NCBI RefSeq assembly: GCF_001425745.1
Contig: NZ_LMDF01000007.1
Location: 1,146,439-1,210,438 of the forward strand
Reading direction: 5' to 3'
Length of the DNA: 64,000 nucleotides
Source of the DNA: Caulobacter sp. Root343
GTDB lineage: Bacteria; Pseudomonadota; Alphaproteobacteria; Caulobacterales; Caulobacteraceae
Made by a program: the position numbers and the translations under genes. The notes below the pieces were generated by a model. It saw only the letters and a program-made list of their open reading frames with translations. It did not search any database and was not told the DNA's origin. Position 1 is the stretch's first letter. Every line of letters starts with the position of its first letter. Shown here piece by piece: positions 54,121-62,463 of this stretch.

Positions 54121-56118
54121 ATGACGCTCCGTGCGCCCCTCTTCGCCTTGCTGATCGCCGCGTCGGTCCCAGCGATCGCCCAAGCCCAGGCCGTCGAGGC
54201 GATCTCGGTCTGGGGCCGCCGCGCCAATGACCTGGGCCGCGCCACCTCGGCTAGCGAGGGTCGCATCGCCTATGCCGACTTCGCCGTGCGGCCGCTGCTG
54301 CGCCCTGGCGAGCTGATCGAGGCCGTGCCTGGCCTTGCCGCGACCCAGCACTCCGGCGCGGGCAAGGCCAACCAGTACTTCCTGCGCGGCTTCAACCTGG
54401 ACCACGGCACGGATCTCTCCGCCTCGCTGGACGGCGTGCCGTTGAACCTGCCTTCGCACGGACATGGCCAGGGCTATCTCGACCTCAATCTCCTGACGCC
54501 GGAGTTCGTCCACGACATCGCCTTCAAGAAGGGCCCCTATTCCGCGGAGAACGGCGACTTCGCCACGGCGGGCGCCGTCGCTTTCGAGACGGCGGATCAT
54601 CTGCATGGCGATAGTCTGCAAACCTGGATCGGCGAGAACGACTATTATCGCGCGGTCGGCTCCAAAGCCTTGAGCGACAACGTCTTGGTCGCGGGCGATG
54701 TCTCGACCGCGCGCGGCGCGTGGTCGACGCCTGAGGACCTCAAGAAACTGAGCCTGCTGGGTCGCGCCCTGGTCGGCGGCTGGTCGGTGACCGCCCTCGC
54801 CTATGACGCCGACTGGACCGCCACGGACCAGATCCCGCGCCGCGCCGTGGAAGCCGGAACGCTAGGTCGTCTCGACACGATCGATAAGACCGACGGCGGC
54901 GAGTCCTCGCGTTACATCCTCTCAGCCCGCCGCCGCGACCTGATGCGCGGCCTGGACGCCGTGGTCTATGTCCAGCGCTACAAGCTCGATCTGTGGTCGA
55001 ATTTCGCCTACTTCCTCGACGATCCGGCCAACGGCGACCAGTTCGAGCAGGTCGACCAGCGCTGGATCTATGGCGGTTCGCTGACCAAGCGTTGGGCGCC
55101 TGTCGATGGCTGGAGCTTTCGGGCCGGCGGCTCGATCCGCGTCGACGATATCGGCAAGGTCGGCCTCTATCGCACCACCGCCCGAGCGCGCCGCGAGACC
55201 GTGCGCCAGGACGCCCTGACCGAATGGTCGGCGGCGCTGTGGGGCGAAGGCTCCAGACGTTTCGGTAAGCTGGACGCCACCTTCGGCCTTCGCGCGGACG
55301 CCATGGGCGCTAACGTCGAGGCCGGCGATCCCCGCAACAACGGCAAGGTCGGCGACGTCCTGGTCAGCCCGAAGCTGACCCTGGCTTGGCGGATCTCCAG
55401 AACCTTCGAGGCCTACGCGGACGCGGGACGCGGCTTCCATTCCAACGACGCGCGAGGCGCGGTGATCGCGGTCGATCCCGTCACCGCCGATCCAGTCGAG
55501 CGCTCGCCGCTGCTGTCGCCCTCCGACGGCGCGGAGCTGGGACTGCGCTGGAAGCGTGAAGGGCTGATCGTGACGGCGGCCGCATGGGCTCTGCATGTCG
55601 ATTCCGAGCTCGTCTACGTCGGCGACGCCGGCTTCACCGAAGCGAGTAGCGCGACCCGACGGGCCGGTCTGGAACTGCTGGCCGATTGGCGACCGAGCGC
55701 CCACCTGAACCTGACGGCGTCCTATGCCGCCACCCACGCCCGTTTCGTCGGTGATCCTCCCCAGGGCGATCGGATACCGAATGCCGTCGGCTCCGTACTA
55801 AGCGCCGGAGCCAGCTGGAAGCTGGGAGACGAATCGACCGTCTCGCTGACCTGGCGGCGCCTGGGCGCCGCGCCGCTGGTCGAGGACAATTCCATGCGCT
55901 CCAGGGCCACCAGCCTGGTCAATGCTCTCTTCGTCCAGGCGTTCGGCCGCGCCAGCTTGATGGTCGAGGTCCTGAACCTGACCAACAGTAAGGGAGACGA
56001 CATCGCCTACTTCTACGCCTCGCGCTTGCCGGGAGAGCCGTCGAAGGGCGTCGACGACGTCCATTTCCATCCGGTCGAACCTCGCGCCATCCGGGCGGGC
56101 TTGAAGATCAATTTCTAA
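54121..56118 (+). CDS. TonB-dependent receptor, short type
   Basis: This 665-residue outer-membrane receptor has a signal peptide (about residues 1-22, ending AQAQ). The plug domain has LRPGELIEAVPGLAATQHSGAGKANQYFLRGFNLDHGTDLSASLDGVPLNLPSHGHGQGYLDLN, and the barrel ends in IRAGLKINF with the terminal Phe. The SHGHGQGYLD loop is typical of a receptor subgroup whose ligand is unknown to me; the His residues invite a metal or metal-chelate guess. I chose the ATG at 54121 because it begins the leader. The 176-bp region before it shows no riboswitch that I recognise. Confidence 0.85.
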   Translation: MTLRAPLFALLIAASVPAIAQAQAVEAISVWGRRANDLGRATSASEGRIAYADFAVRPLLRPGELIEAVPGLAATQHSGAGKANQYFLRGFNLDHGTDLSASLDGVPLNLPSHGHGQGYLDLNLLTPEFVHDIAFKKGPYSAENGDFATAGAVAFETADHLHGDSLQTWIGENDYYRAVGSKALSDNVLVAGDVSTARGAWSTPEDLKKLSLLGRALVGGWSVTALAYDADWTATDQIPRRAVEAGTLGRLDTIDKTDGGESSRYILSARRRDLMRGLDAVVYVQRYKLDLWSNFAYFLDDPANGDQFEQVDQRWIYGGSLTKRWAPVDGWSFRAGGSIRVDDIGKVGLYRTTARARRETVRQDALTEWSAALWGEGSRRFGKLDATFGLRADAMGANVEAGDPRNNGKVGDVLVSPKLTLAWRISRTFEAYADAGRGFHSNDARGAVIAVDPVTADPVERSPLLSPSDGAELGLRWKREGLIVTAAAWALHVDSELVYVGDAGFTEASSATRRAGLELLADWRPSAHLNLTASYAATHARFVGDPPQGDRIPNAVGSVLSAGASWKLGDESTVSLTWRRLGAAPLVEDNSMRSRATSLVNALFVQAFGRASLMVEVLNLTNSKGDDIAYFYASRLPGEPSKGVDDVHFHPVEPRAIRAGLKINF

Positions 56119-56213
56119 CCAAGTCCGCGAAAATGGGATGATTTTCCCCTCGAGCCTCGCCAAGGTCCCGCCCGGGGTTTTTGTCAGGGTTCTGAGCTGA
56201 GGGGCTGTCGAAC

Positions 56214-58649
56214 TTGTCCAAGCATTCTATCCGTTGCGCCGTGGCCGGCGTCATCGCGGCCGCGCTCGCGGCCGCATCGTTCGTTTCTGGCGCGCACGCC
56301 GACGCCATCAAGCAGACCAAGGCGCCCTTCGAGGACAAGTTCCGCCAGCTGGAAGGCGAGGACTGGCCCACCCCGACCGACTACCGCAACGCCTCGGGCG
56401 CGCCGGGCTATCGCTATTGGCAACAGAAGGTCGACTACGACATCGCCGCCAAGCTGGATGAGCCGACCAAGTCGATCAGCGGCAAGGAGACGGTGGTCTA
56501 CCGCAACAACTCGCCGGACGACCTGCCCTATCTGTGGCTGATGTTGGACCAGAACGACTTCAAGCGTTCGTCCATCAGCCACATGACCGAGACCGTCTCG
56601 GGCGACGGCATCACCCTGACCCAGGTCCGCCGCGCCAAGCGCTTCCAGGATTGGGAAGGCGGCATGACCATCAAGTCGGTCAAGGACGCGCAAGGTCGGC
56701 CGCTGAAGTTCACCGTCGTCGACACCATGCTGCGCATCGACCTGCCCACGGCCGTGAAGAGCGACGGCGGCGAGGTGAAGTTCTCGATCGAATGGTCGTT
56801 CCCGATGGTCGAGACCAAGCTGATCGGCGGCCGCAGCGGCTATGAGTGCTTCACCGCCAAGGGCGATGACGGCAACTGCATCTTCGAGGTCGCCCAGTGG
56901 TTCCCACGCCTGGCCGTCTATTCGGACTACGAGGGCTGGCACAACAAGACCTTCCTGTCGGGCGGCGAGTTCACCCTGGAGTTCGGCGACTACAACGTCG
57001 CCCTGACGGTGCCGAATGACCATGTCCTGTCGGCTACCGGCGAACTGCAGAACGCCGCCCAGATCCTGACCACCGCTCAACGCGATCGGCTGGCCAAGGC
57101 TCGCACGGCTAGCGAGCCGGTCTATATCGTGACCCCGCAGGAAGCCGTCGCCGCCGAGGCGGGCAAACCGACCGGCGAGAAGACCTGGGTCTTCAAGGCC
57201 GCCAATGTCCGCGACTTCGGTTGGGCCACCTCGCGCAAGTTCGCCTGGGACGCGATGGGCGTGCATCAGGCCGACCCGTCGGCCAAATATCCGCTGGTCA
57301 TGGCCATGTCGTTCTTCCCCAAGGAAGCCCGGCCACTGTGGGACGCCTATTCGACCAAGGCGATCGCCCAGACGATCAAGGTCTATTCCAGCTTCACCTT
57401 CGCCTACCCCTACCCGGTCGCCCAGTCGGTGAACGGCCCGCAGGGTGGGATGGAATATCCGATGATCAGCTTCAACGGCCCCCGGCCGGTGAAGGACAAG
57501 AAGACCGGCGCTCTCACCTATACCGACCGCGCCAAGTATGGGTTGATCGGGGTGGTGATCCACGAGGTGGGCCACAACTATTTCCCGATGATCGTCAATT
57601 CCGACGAGCGTCAATGGACCTGGATGGACGAAGGCCTGAACAGCTTCCTCGAGTTCCAGGCCGAGAAGCAGTGGGACAAGAAGTTCCCTTCCCGCCGCGG
57701 CGAGCCCAAGGACATCGTCGAGTACATGGTCAGCCAGGACCAAGTGCCGCTGATGACCCAGTCGGACTCGGTGCTGCAGTTCGGGCCTAACGGCTACGGC
57801 AAGCCCGCGACCGCGCTGGTCATCCTGCGCGAGACGGTGATGGGCCGCGAGCTGTTCGACCGCGCGTTCAAGGAATACGCCAACCGCTGGCGCTTCAAGC
57901 ACCCCACCCCCTATGACTTCTTCCGCACGATGGAAGAGTCGTCGGGCATCGACCTGGATTGGTTCTGGCGCGGCTGGTTCTATTCGACCGACCACGTCGA
58001 CATCGCGCTGGACAAGGTCACCCAGGGCCGCCTGGACAGCGGCGATCCGGACGTCGAGTCCGCCGCCCGCAAGGCCGAGAAGGCCAAGGAGCCCGGCTCC
58101 CTAACCGCCGCCCGCAACGCTGATCCGACGGTGGTCGATCGCGATCCCAAGGTCCGCGACTTCTACGACCAGACGGACGAGTTCACCGTCACCGAAGGCG
58201 CCAAGAAACGGGCCAAAACGGCGCGCGAGGATCTGACGCCGGAAGAGGCCGCCGCCCAGGACGTGAAGGACAACTTCTACCGCTTCACCTTCCGCAACAT
58301 CGGCGGGCTGGTGATGCCGGTTATCCTGAAACTGGACTATACGGACGGCACGACCGAGACGGTCCGCATCCCGGCCGAGATCTGGCGCAAGAGCTCCAAG
58401 CAGGTCACCTGGCAATACGTCTCGGCAAAGCAGGTCAAGGGCGCGGAGATCGACCCGTTGTGGGAGACGGCCGACGCCGATCGGTCGAACAACGTCTTCG
58501 ACGGCGTCATCGCCCCGACCACGCTGAAGATCATCAAGCCGCCAGAGGTGGGCTCCAACCGCATGAAGGACGCCAACCTGAAGGTCGACCCCGACAGCCT
58601 GACAACCCAGCCGTCGGCGGATCCGAAAAAGGACGAAGGCCCGAAGTGA
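56214..58649 (+). CDS. periplasmic M1-family metallopeptidase
   Basis: This 811-residue zinc aminopeptidase-like protein has a signal peptide (about residues 1-30). The active site is VIHEVGHNYFPMIVNSDERQWTWMDEGLNSFLE: HEVGH plus the third zinc ligand Glu 18 residues later. The exopeptidase loop GGMEYP fits GxMEN of M1 with Pro last. A long C-terminal part follows residue about 600. It should trim peptides in the periplasm. The start is TTG at 56214 with GAGG upstream. The DUF6702 gene overlaps its stop by 4 bases, a pairing seen in other genomes. Confidence 0.87.
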   Translation: MSKHSIRCAVAGVIAAALAAASFVSGAHADAIKQTKAPFEDKFRQLEGEDWPTPTDYRNASGAPGYRYWQQKVDYDIAAKLDEPTKSISGKETVVYRNNSPDDLPYLWLMLDQNDFKRSSISHMTETVSGDGITLTQVRRAKRFQDWEGGMTIKSVKDAQGRPLKFTVVDTMLRIDLPTAVKSDGGEVKFSIEWSFPMVETKLIGGRSGYECFTAKGDDGNCIFEVAQWFPRLAVYSDYEGWHNKTFLSGGEFTLEFGDYNVALTVPNDHVLSATGELQNAAQILTTAQRDRLAKARTASEPVYIVTPQEAVAAEAGKPTGEKTWVFKAANVRDFGWATSRKFAWDAMGVHQADPSAKYPLVMAMSFFPKEARPLWDAYSTKAIAQTIKVYSSFTFAYPYPVAQSVNGPQGGMEYPMISFNGPRPVKDKKTGALTYTDRAKYGLIGVVIHEVGHNYFPMIVNSDERQWTWMDEGLNSFLEFQAEKQWDKKFPSRRGEPKDIVEYMVSQDQVPLMTQSDSVLQFGPNGYGKPATALVILRETVMGRELFDRAFKEYANRWRFKHPTPYDFFRTMEESSGIDLDWFWRGWFYSTDHVDIALDKVTQGRLDSGDPDVESAARKAEKAKEPGSLTAARNADPTVVDRDPKVRDFYDQTDEFTVTEGAKKRAKTAREDLTPEEAAAQDVKDNFYRFTFRNIGGLVMPVILKLDYTDGTTETVRIPAEIWRKSSKQVTWQYVSAKQVKGAEIDPLWETADADRSNNVFDGVIAPTTLKIIKPPEVGSNRMKDANLKVDPDSLTTQPSADPKKDEGPK

Positions 58650-59173
58650 TCCGGCGTGCGGCCGTCCTGATCGCGGCGGCGGGCCTCTGGCTCGCCCCGC
58701 TGCCGGCGGCGGCCCACCGCGGCCATGGCGCGCTGAGCGTCGTGGAGATCAACGCCAAGACCGGCGCGGTCACGGTCAGCCACCGGATCCCGGCCCACGA
58801 CGCCGAGCCGGCCTTGGCCGTGATCGCCCCCGACGCCCAGGCCAGCCTCGACGATCCCGAAGCAATCGCGGTGCTGAAGGCCTACATGCTCAGGCAGTTC
58901 TGCGTGGCGGTGGATGGCAAGATCGTCGAATTGACCCTGACGGACCTGACTCTCGGCGCGGACGAGGTGCGCTTTGAATATGTCGGCAAGATCGCGCCGG
59001 CCGACGCCACCGCGATGGTGGGGATCAAGGCGGCGATGTTCTCCGACATATACGGCGACGAGGTGAACCAGGTGAACGTTCGGCGGTTCGGCGTGACCCG
59101 CACCCTGATCTTCACCGGCGTGGAGGCCGTCGTGGGGCAATATCTCGACCCGATCGACCCGCCGAAGCCCTGA
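58646..59173 (+). CDS. exported DUF6702 protein
   Basis: This 175-residue protein has a signal peptide (about residues 1-23, ending AAA) followed by HRGHGALSVVEINAKTGAVTVSHRIPAHDAE, the characteristic start of DUF6702. The rest is a beta-sandwich-like sequence (FCVAVDGKIVELTLTDLTLGADEVRFEYVGKI). Its function is unknown, but it is translationally coupled (GTGA) to the M1 peptidase, so it may help that enzyme or bind its products in the periplasm. Confidence 0.78.
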   Translation: MIRRAAVLIAAAGLWLAPLPAAAHRGHGALSVVEINAKTGAVTVSHRIPAHDAEPALAVIAPDAQASLDDPEAIAVLKAYMLRQFCVAVDGKIVELTLTDLTLGADEVRFEYVGKIAPADATAMVGIKAAMFSDIYGDEVNQVNVRRFGVTRTLIFTGVEAVVGQYLDPIDPPKP

Positions 59174-59174
59174 A

Positions 59175-59188
59175 GTGACAAACGTCAC
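59175..59188 (+). promoter_or_regulatory. palindrome upstream of TonB receptor, like the one at 43965
   Basis: GTGACAAACGTCAC is a near-perfect inverted repeat (GTGAC and GTCAC around AAAC) that starts 2 bases after the DUF6702 stop and 77 bp before the receptor start. It differs from the site at 43965 (ATGACAAAAGTCAC) at two positions, so both may be read by the same regulator. Confidence 0.45.
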
Positions 59189-59264
59189 CCCAAACGCGTG
59201 ACCCCAGGCACTGCAACGCTTTGAGTCGATGCGGCAGTTTCCTCGCCAACAGAGGAGACTTCTC

Positions 59265-61502
59265 ATGACCTTCCCGACCCGCCGCGTCGCCCTGCTGGCC
59301 GCTACGGGCCTGGCCGCGATCAGCGCCAACGCCTTCGCCCAAACGGCGTCCTCGGCGACGACGCCCTCCGCACCGCCGGCCAAGAAGGAGCAGAACACCC
59401 AGGTTCAAGGCGTGACCGTCACCGCGCCCTCGTCGCAGGACATGAAGACTTCGATCGACCGTCGCAGCTATAGCCTGGGCAAGGACCTGCAAGCGACCAC
59501 CGGCTCGGTCGCCGACGTGCTGCGCAACGTTCCTTCGGTCCAGGTCGATGTTCAGGGCAATGTCAGCCTGCGCGGCGACGCCAACGTCACCATCATGATC
59601 GACGGCAAGCCGTCCGGCATGTTCAAGGGCGAGAACCGCGGCCAGGTGCTGCAGCAGATCCCCGCCGCCAATTTCGAACGGGTCGAGGTGATGACCAACC
59701 CGTCGGCCGCCTTCAGCCCGGAGGGCACGGCCGGGATCATCAACCTGATCACCAAGCAGCAGCGCGGGGTCGGCACCACGGGATCGGTGCGCGCGAACTT
59801 TGGCACCGAAGGCCGCAAGAACGCCAGCGTCACCCTGGCGCGCAACACCAAGGCTTTGACCTTGTCGGCCGACGCCGGCTGGCGGCGCGACAAGGCCAAG
59901 GGCGAGATCGTCGACGACCGCTCACGCCTGGACACGGCCACGGGCCGCTACGCCGACAGCCATCAGAAGATCGGCTTCGCCAGCCGCGGCAAATCGCACA
60001 ATGCCCGAGCCGGCGTCGACTATGATCTCGACAAGCAGACCCGCATCAGCGCCGAAGCCCGCTACAATGACATGGCGTACGACTCCAAGGCTGGTTCGGA
60101 CTACGAGGGGAAAGATCCGAACGGCGCGCCGCTCGCCCGCTTCCAGCGCCTCAGCGACGGGCACATGAAGCGCTCGGTGGCCGGTCTTTCGGGCGATCTG
60201 CGCCGCAAGTTCTCCGGCGACGAGCACGAGCTCACCGTCCACACCAGCGTCGAGCGCACCCGCGACCGCCAGCTGACCCTGGCGAACGGCTTCAACCAGC
60301 TGCCGGCGGTTTCGAATTACGTCGAGAACGTCCGGATCGGCGACGAGCTGGTCCAGACCCGCCTGAAGGCCGAGTACAAGCGCCCCCTGCCAGGTGGCGC
60401 CAAGTTGGTGGCGGGCTACGAGCTGCAGATCGACGACAACGATTACGACAACTACGGCGCCCGCGGCCCGACCTCGGGCGGGCTCGTGGTCGATCCGGCC
60501 CTGACCAACCAGTTTCGCTACGACCAGGCGGTCCACGCCCTCTACGCCACCTACAATCGTCCGATGGGTGACTGGACCGTGATGCCGGGCCTGCGGATCG
60601 AGGAGGTCAAGATCGACACCAACCAAGTCACCTCGAACCTGAAGGACGGCTACGACTACCTGCGGGCCTACCCGTCGTTACATGTGCAGTACCGGGTCGA
60701 CGACACGCGCCAGATCAACGCCAGCTACAGCCGCCGCATCCAACGTCCGACGGCCCAGGACCTGAACCCTTACCGGATCTACCAGGACCCCTACAGCTAT
60801 CGGCAGGGTGACCCGCGCCTGAAGCCGCAGACGACGGACTCGTTCGAGGTCGCCTACCAGCTGCGGAAGGGCTTCAACTACTATCTGGGCACCCTCTATT
60901 GGCGCGAGGCTCGCGACGGCGTCACGGACGTGGTGCGCGACATCGGCAACGGCGTGCTGCTGACCACAAAGGCCAATCTGGCCAAGAGCCGCGCCGGCGG
61001 CCTGGAACTGGTCGCCAACGCCCGCCTGACACCCAAGGTGTCGTACACGCTCAGCGGCAATGCGGCCTGGAACGAGCTGGGCGCGACCGAGCTCGGCTTT
61101 CCCGACAAGCGCTCGGCCTTCACCGTCTCGGGCTATGCCGCCCTGAACGTCCAGGCCACGCCCAAGGACTTCCTTCAGGTCAGCGGCTTCGCGATCGGCA
61201 AGCGCTTGACGCCCCAGGGCTATCGCGAGCCGACCGGCATGCTGAACCTGGGCTACCGTCACAAGTTCAACGACCGCCTTTCGGGCGTCGTGACCGTGCA
61301 GGACGCGCTGAAGACCTTCGGCGACAAGCTGGTGATCAACACCCCGGCCCTGCGTGATCGTCGGGCCATGGACCTGGATCTGCGCGCGGTGTTCGTGGGC
61401 TTCACCTATGGCTTCGGCGGCAAGGGCGTTCCCAATCCGCGTCGCCCCCGCGAGCCGTCCTTCGACTTCCAGACCAACCCTGGCGGTGTGGGACCAATGT
61501 AG
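59265..61502 (+). CDS. TonB-dependent receptor (outer-membrane beta-barrel family)
   Basis: This 745-residue receptor has a signal peptide of about residues 1-26 (ending ANAFA). A Pro/Lys-rich linker leads to the plug with VADVLRNVPSVQVDVQGNVSLRGDANVTIMIDGKPSGMF and VEVMTNPSAAFSPEGTAGIINLITK, then a barrel of the OMP_b-brl_3 type. The class transports iron chelates, peptides or other nutrients; the ligand is unknown. I chose the ATG at 59265 because AGAGGAGA precedes it, and the alternative at 59229 precedes the leader. A terminator-like hairpin follows at 61517. The palindrome at 59175 may control it. Confidence 0.88.
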   Translation: MTFPTRRVALLAATGLAAISANAFAQTASSATTPSAPPAKKEQNTQVQGVTVTAPSSQDMKTSIDRRSYSLGKDLQATTGSVADVLRNVPSVQVDVQGNVSLRGDANVTIMIDGKPSGMFKGENRGQVLQQIPAANFERVEVMTNPSAAFSPEGTAGIINLITKQQRGVGTTGSVRANFGTEGRKNASVTLARNTKALTLSADAGWRRDKAKGEIVDDRSRLDTATGRYADSHQKIGFASRGKSHNARAGVDYDLDKQTRISAEARYNDMAYDSKAGSDYEGKDPNGAPLARFQRLSDGHMKRSVAGLSGDLRRKFSGDEHELTVHTSVERTRDRQLTLANGFNQLPAVSNYVENVRIGDELVQTRLKAEYKRPLPGGAKLVAGYELQIDDNDYDNYGARGPTSGGLVVDPALTNQFRYDQAVHALYATYNRPMGDWTVMPGLRIEEVKIDTNQVTSNLKDGYDYLRAYPSLHVQYRVDDTRQINASYSRRIQRPTAQDLNPYRIYQDPYSYRQGDPRLKPQTTDSFEVAYQLRKGFNYYLGTLYWREARDGVTDVVRDIGNGVLLTTKANLAKSRAGGLELVANARLTPKVSYTLSGNAAWNELGATELGFPDKRSAFTVSGYAALNVQATPKDFLQVSGFAIGKRLTPQGYREPTGMLNLGYRHKFNDRLSGVVTVQDALKTFGDKLVINTPALRDRRAMDLDLRAVFVGFTYGFGGKGVPNPRRPREPSFDFQTNPGGVGPM

Positions 61503-61516
61503 TCGAGGTCGCGGTC

Positions 61517-61550
61517 GTCGCCTTTCACGAGGCGACCGCTTCGCTTTTTC
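61517..61550 (+). terminator. intrinsic terminator after TonB receptor gene
   Basis: GTCGCCT (61517-61523) and AGGCGAC (61530-61536) form a 7-bp stem with a 6-base loop, extended by weaker outer pairs, and are followed by CGCTTCGCTTTTTC. The T-run begins after a short GC-rich step. It lies 15 bases beyond the receptor stop. Confidence 0.6.
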
Positions 61551-61632
61551 AACCCATCCTTGCCCGATTGCGGCGCCTTTTTGTCCGAGACGCGTTCTCC
61601 GTGTCGACGCTCTAACGTCGTCGCGGGGTGAA

Positions 61633-61980
61633 ATGCGCAGGTTTCGGTTCGAGGTCGTCTCGCCTGAACACTTTCCCGATCCGGAAGGCGTGCTGCTGCG
61701 CAATCTCGACGAAGCCAGGCGCGAAGCTTGGCGGCTGGGCGCGGCGCTCGTGCGAGACTATCCCGAAGCCTTCGACAAGCCCGGCCCGTGGCGGATGCTG
61801 GTCCTCGACGAGGCCGGTCAGGTCGTGGCCGAGGTCGAGCTAGGGCCGGGGGCGCGAACGCCCCCGCGCCTCGCCGGCGCGCAACCTGCCCCGCTCCAGC
61901 CGGGGAAGCGCCTTGGGCCTTGGACCTTCAGCGGCGGCCAGCTTTATCTGGGCCAGCGACCGGGCAAGAAAGACCGATAG
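61633..61980 (+). CDS. DUF6894 family small protein
   Basis: This 115-residue protein begins MRRFRFEVVSPEHFPDPEGVLLRNLDEARREAWRLGAALVRDYPE and continues WRMLVLDEAGQVVAEVELG, the pattern of DUF6894 proteins (short cytoplasmic proteins common in alphaproteobacteria, function unknown). The conserved part ends near residue 75. The last 40 or so residues are Pro/Arg-rich and overlap the MarR gene on the other strand by 141 bases. There is no strong ribosome-binding site other than GGGG at about 61624. Confidence 0.65.
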   Translation: MRRFRFEVVSPEHFPDPEGVLLRNLDEARREAWRLGAALVRDYPEAFDKPGPWRMLVLDEAGQVVAEVELGPGARTPPRLAGAQPAPLQPGKRLGPWTFSGGQLYLGQRPGKKDR

Positions 61981-62394
61981 GGTGTCGAGGTCCTGACGTG
62001 AGAAGCCCGCGAACACGGTCTCGTGGGTCGGCGCGAGGCCCGCCAACACGCGTTCCACCAAGGTCCGGCCGCTCGGGGTCAGGTCGACCACGACCAACCG
62101 TCGATCCTCGACGGGGGTCTTGCGATCGACGTAGCCAGCCGCCACCAGGCTGTCGATCGTGCGGGTCAAGGTCGTGCGATCCGCGCCTATGACAGCGGCC
62201 AAGGCGGTCATCGACGAAAGCCCTTCCTTGAACAGCGCGTCGAGCACGACCCATTGGCCGAAGACGATGCCGTATGCGCTCAATCGATCGCCGACCAGCA
62301 GGCGGCGAGCCTGTTCCGTTTGGAACAGAAGTCGGTTCAGATCGTCGATATCGAGCGACAAAGGCGGCTTCCGGCGTCCCCAGTTAACTTTCAA
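61840..62394 (-). CDS. MarR-family transcriptional regulator
   Basis: This 184-residue protein has a MarR winged helix: SSMTALAAVIGADRTTLTRTIDSLVAAGYVDRKTPVEDRRLVVVDLTPSGRTLVERV. Dimerisation helices flank it. The core ends near residue 150 and the last 30 residues are Arg/Pro-rich and overlap the DUF6894 gene. I list the TTG start at 62394; no upstream ATG is in frame, and a TTG about 11 codons further in is another choice. The effector is unknown. It follows the partial toroid-protein gene on the same strand by 69 bases and could control it. Confidence 0.8.
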   Translation of the reverse strand: MKVNWGRRKPPLSLDIDDLNRLLFQTEQARRLLVGDRLSAYGIVFGQWVVLDALFKEGLSSMTALAAVIGADRTTLTRTIDSLVAAGYVDRKTPVEDRRLVVVDLTPSGRTLVERVLAGLAPTHETVFAGFSRQDLDTLSVFLARSLAQIKLAAAEGPRPKALPRLERGRLRAGEARGRSRPRP

Positions 62395-62463
62395 CGCAAG
62401 AACCGGGCTTTCAGATGACGTCGTTCCGCGAGTTTCTTAACCACGTTGCAAAGGCGCCATAGT

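Noticed and set aside
56184..57995. 603-codon open frame antisense to the M1 peptidase
   Set aside because: Same reason: long antisense frame from high GC third positions, opposite a gene with an intact active site.
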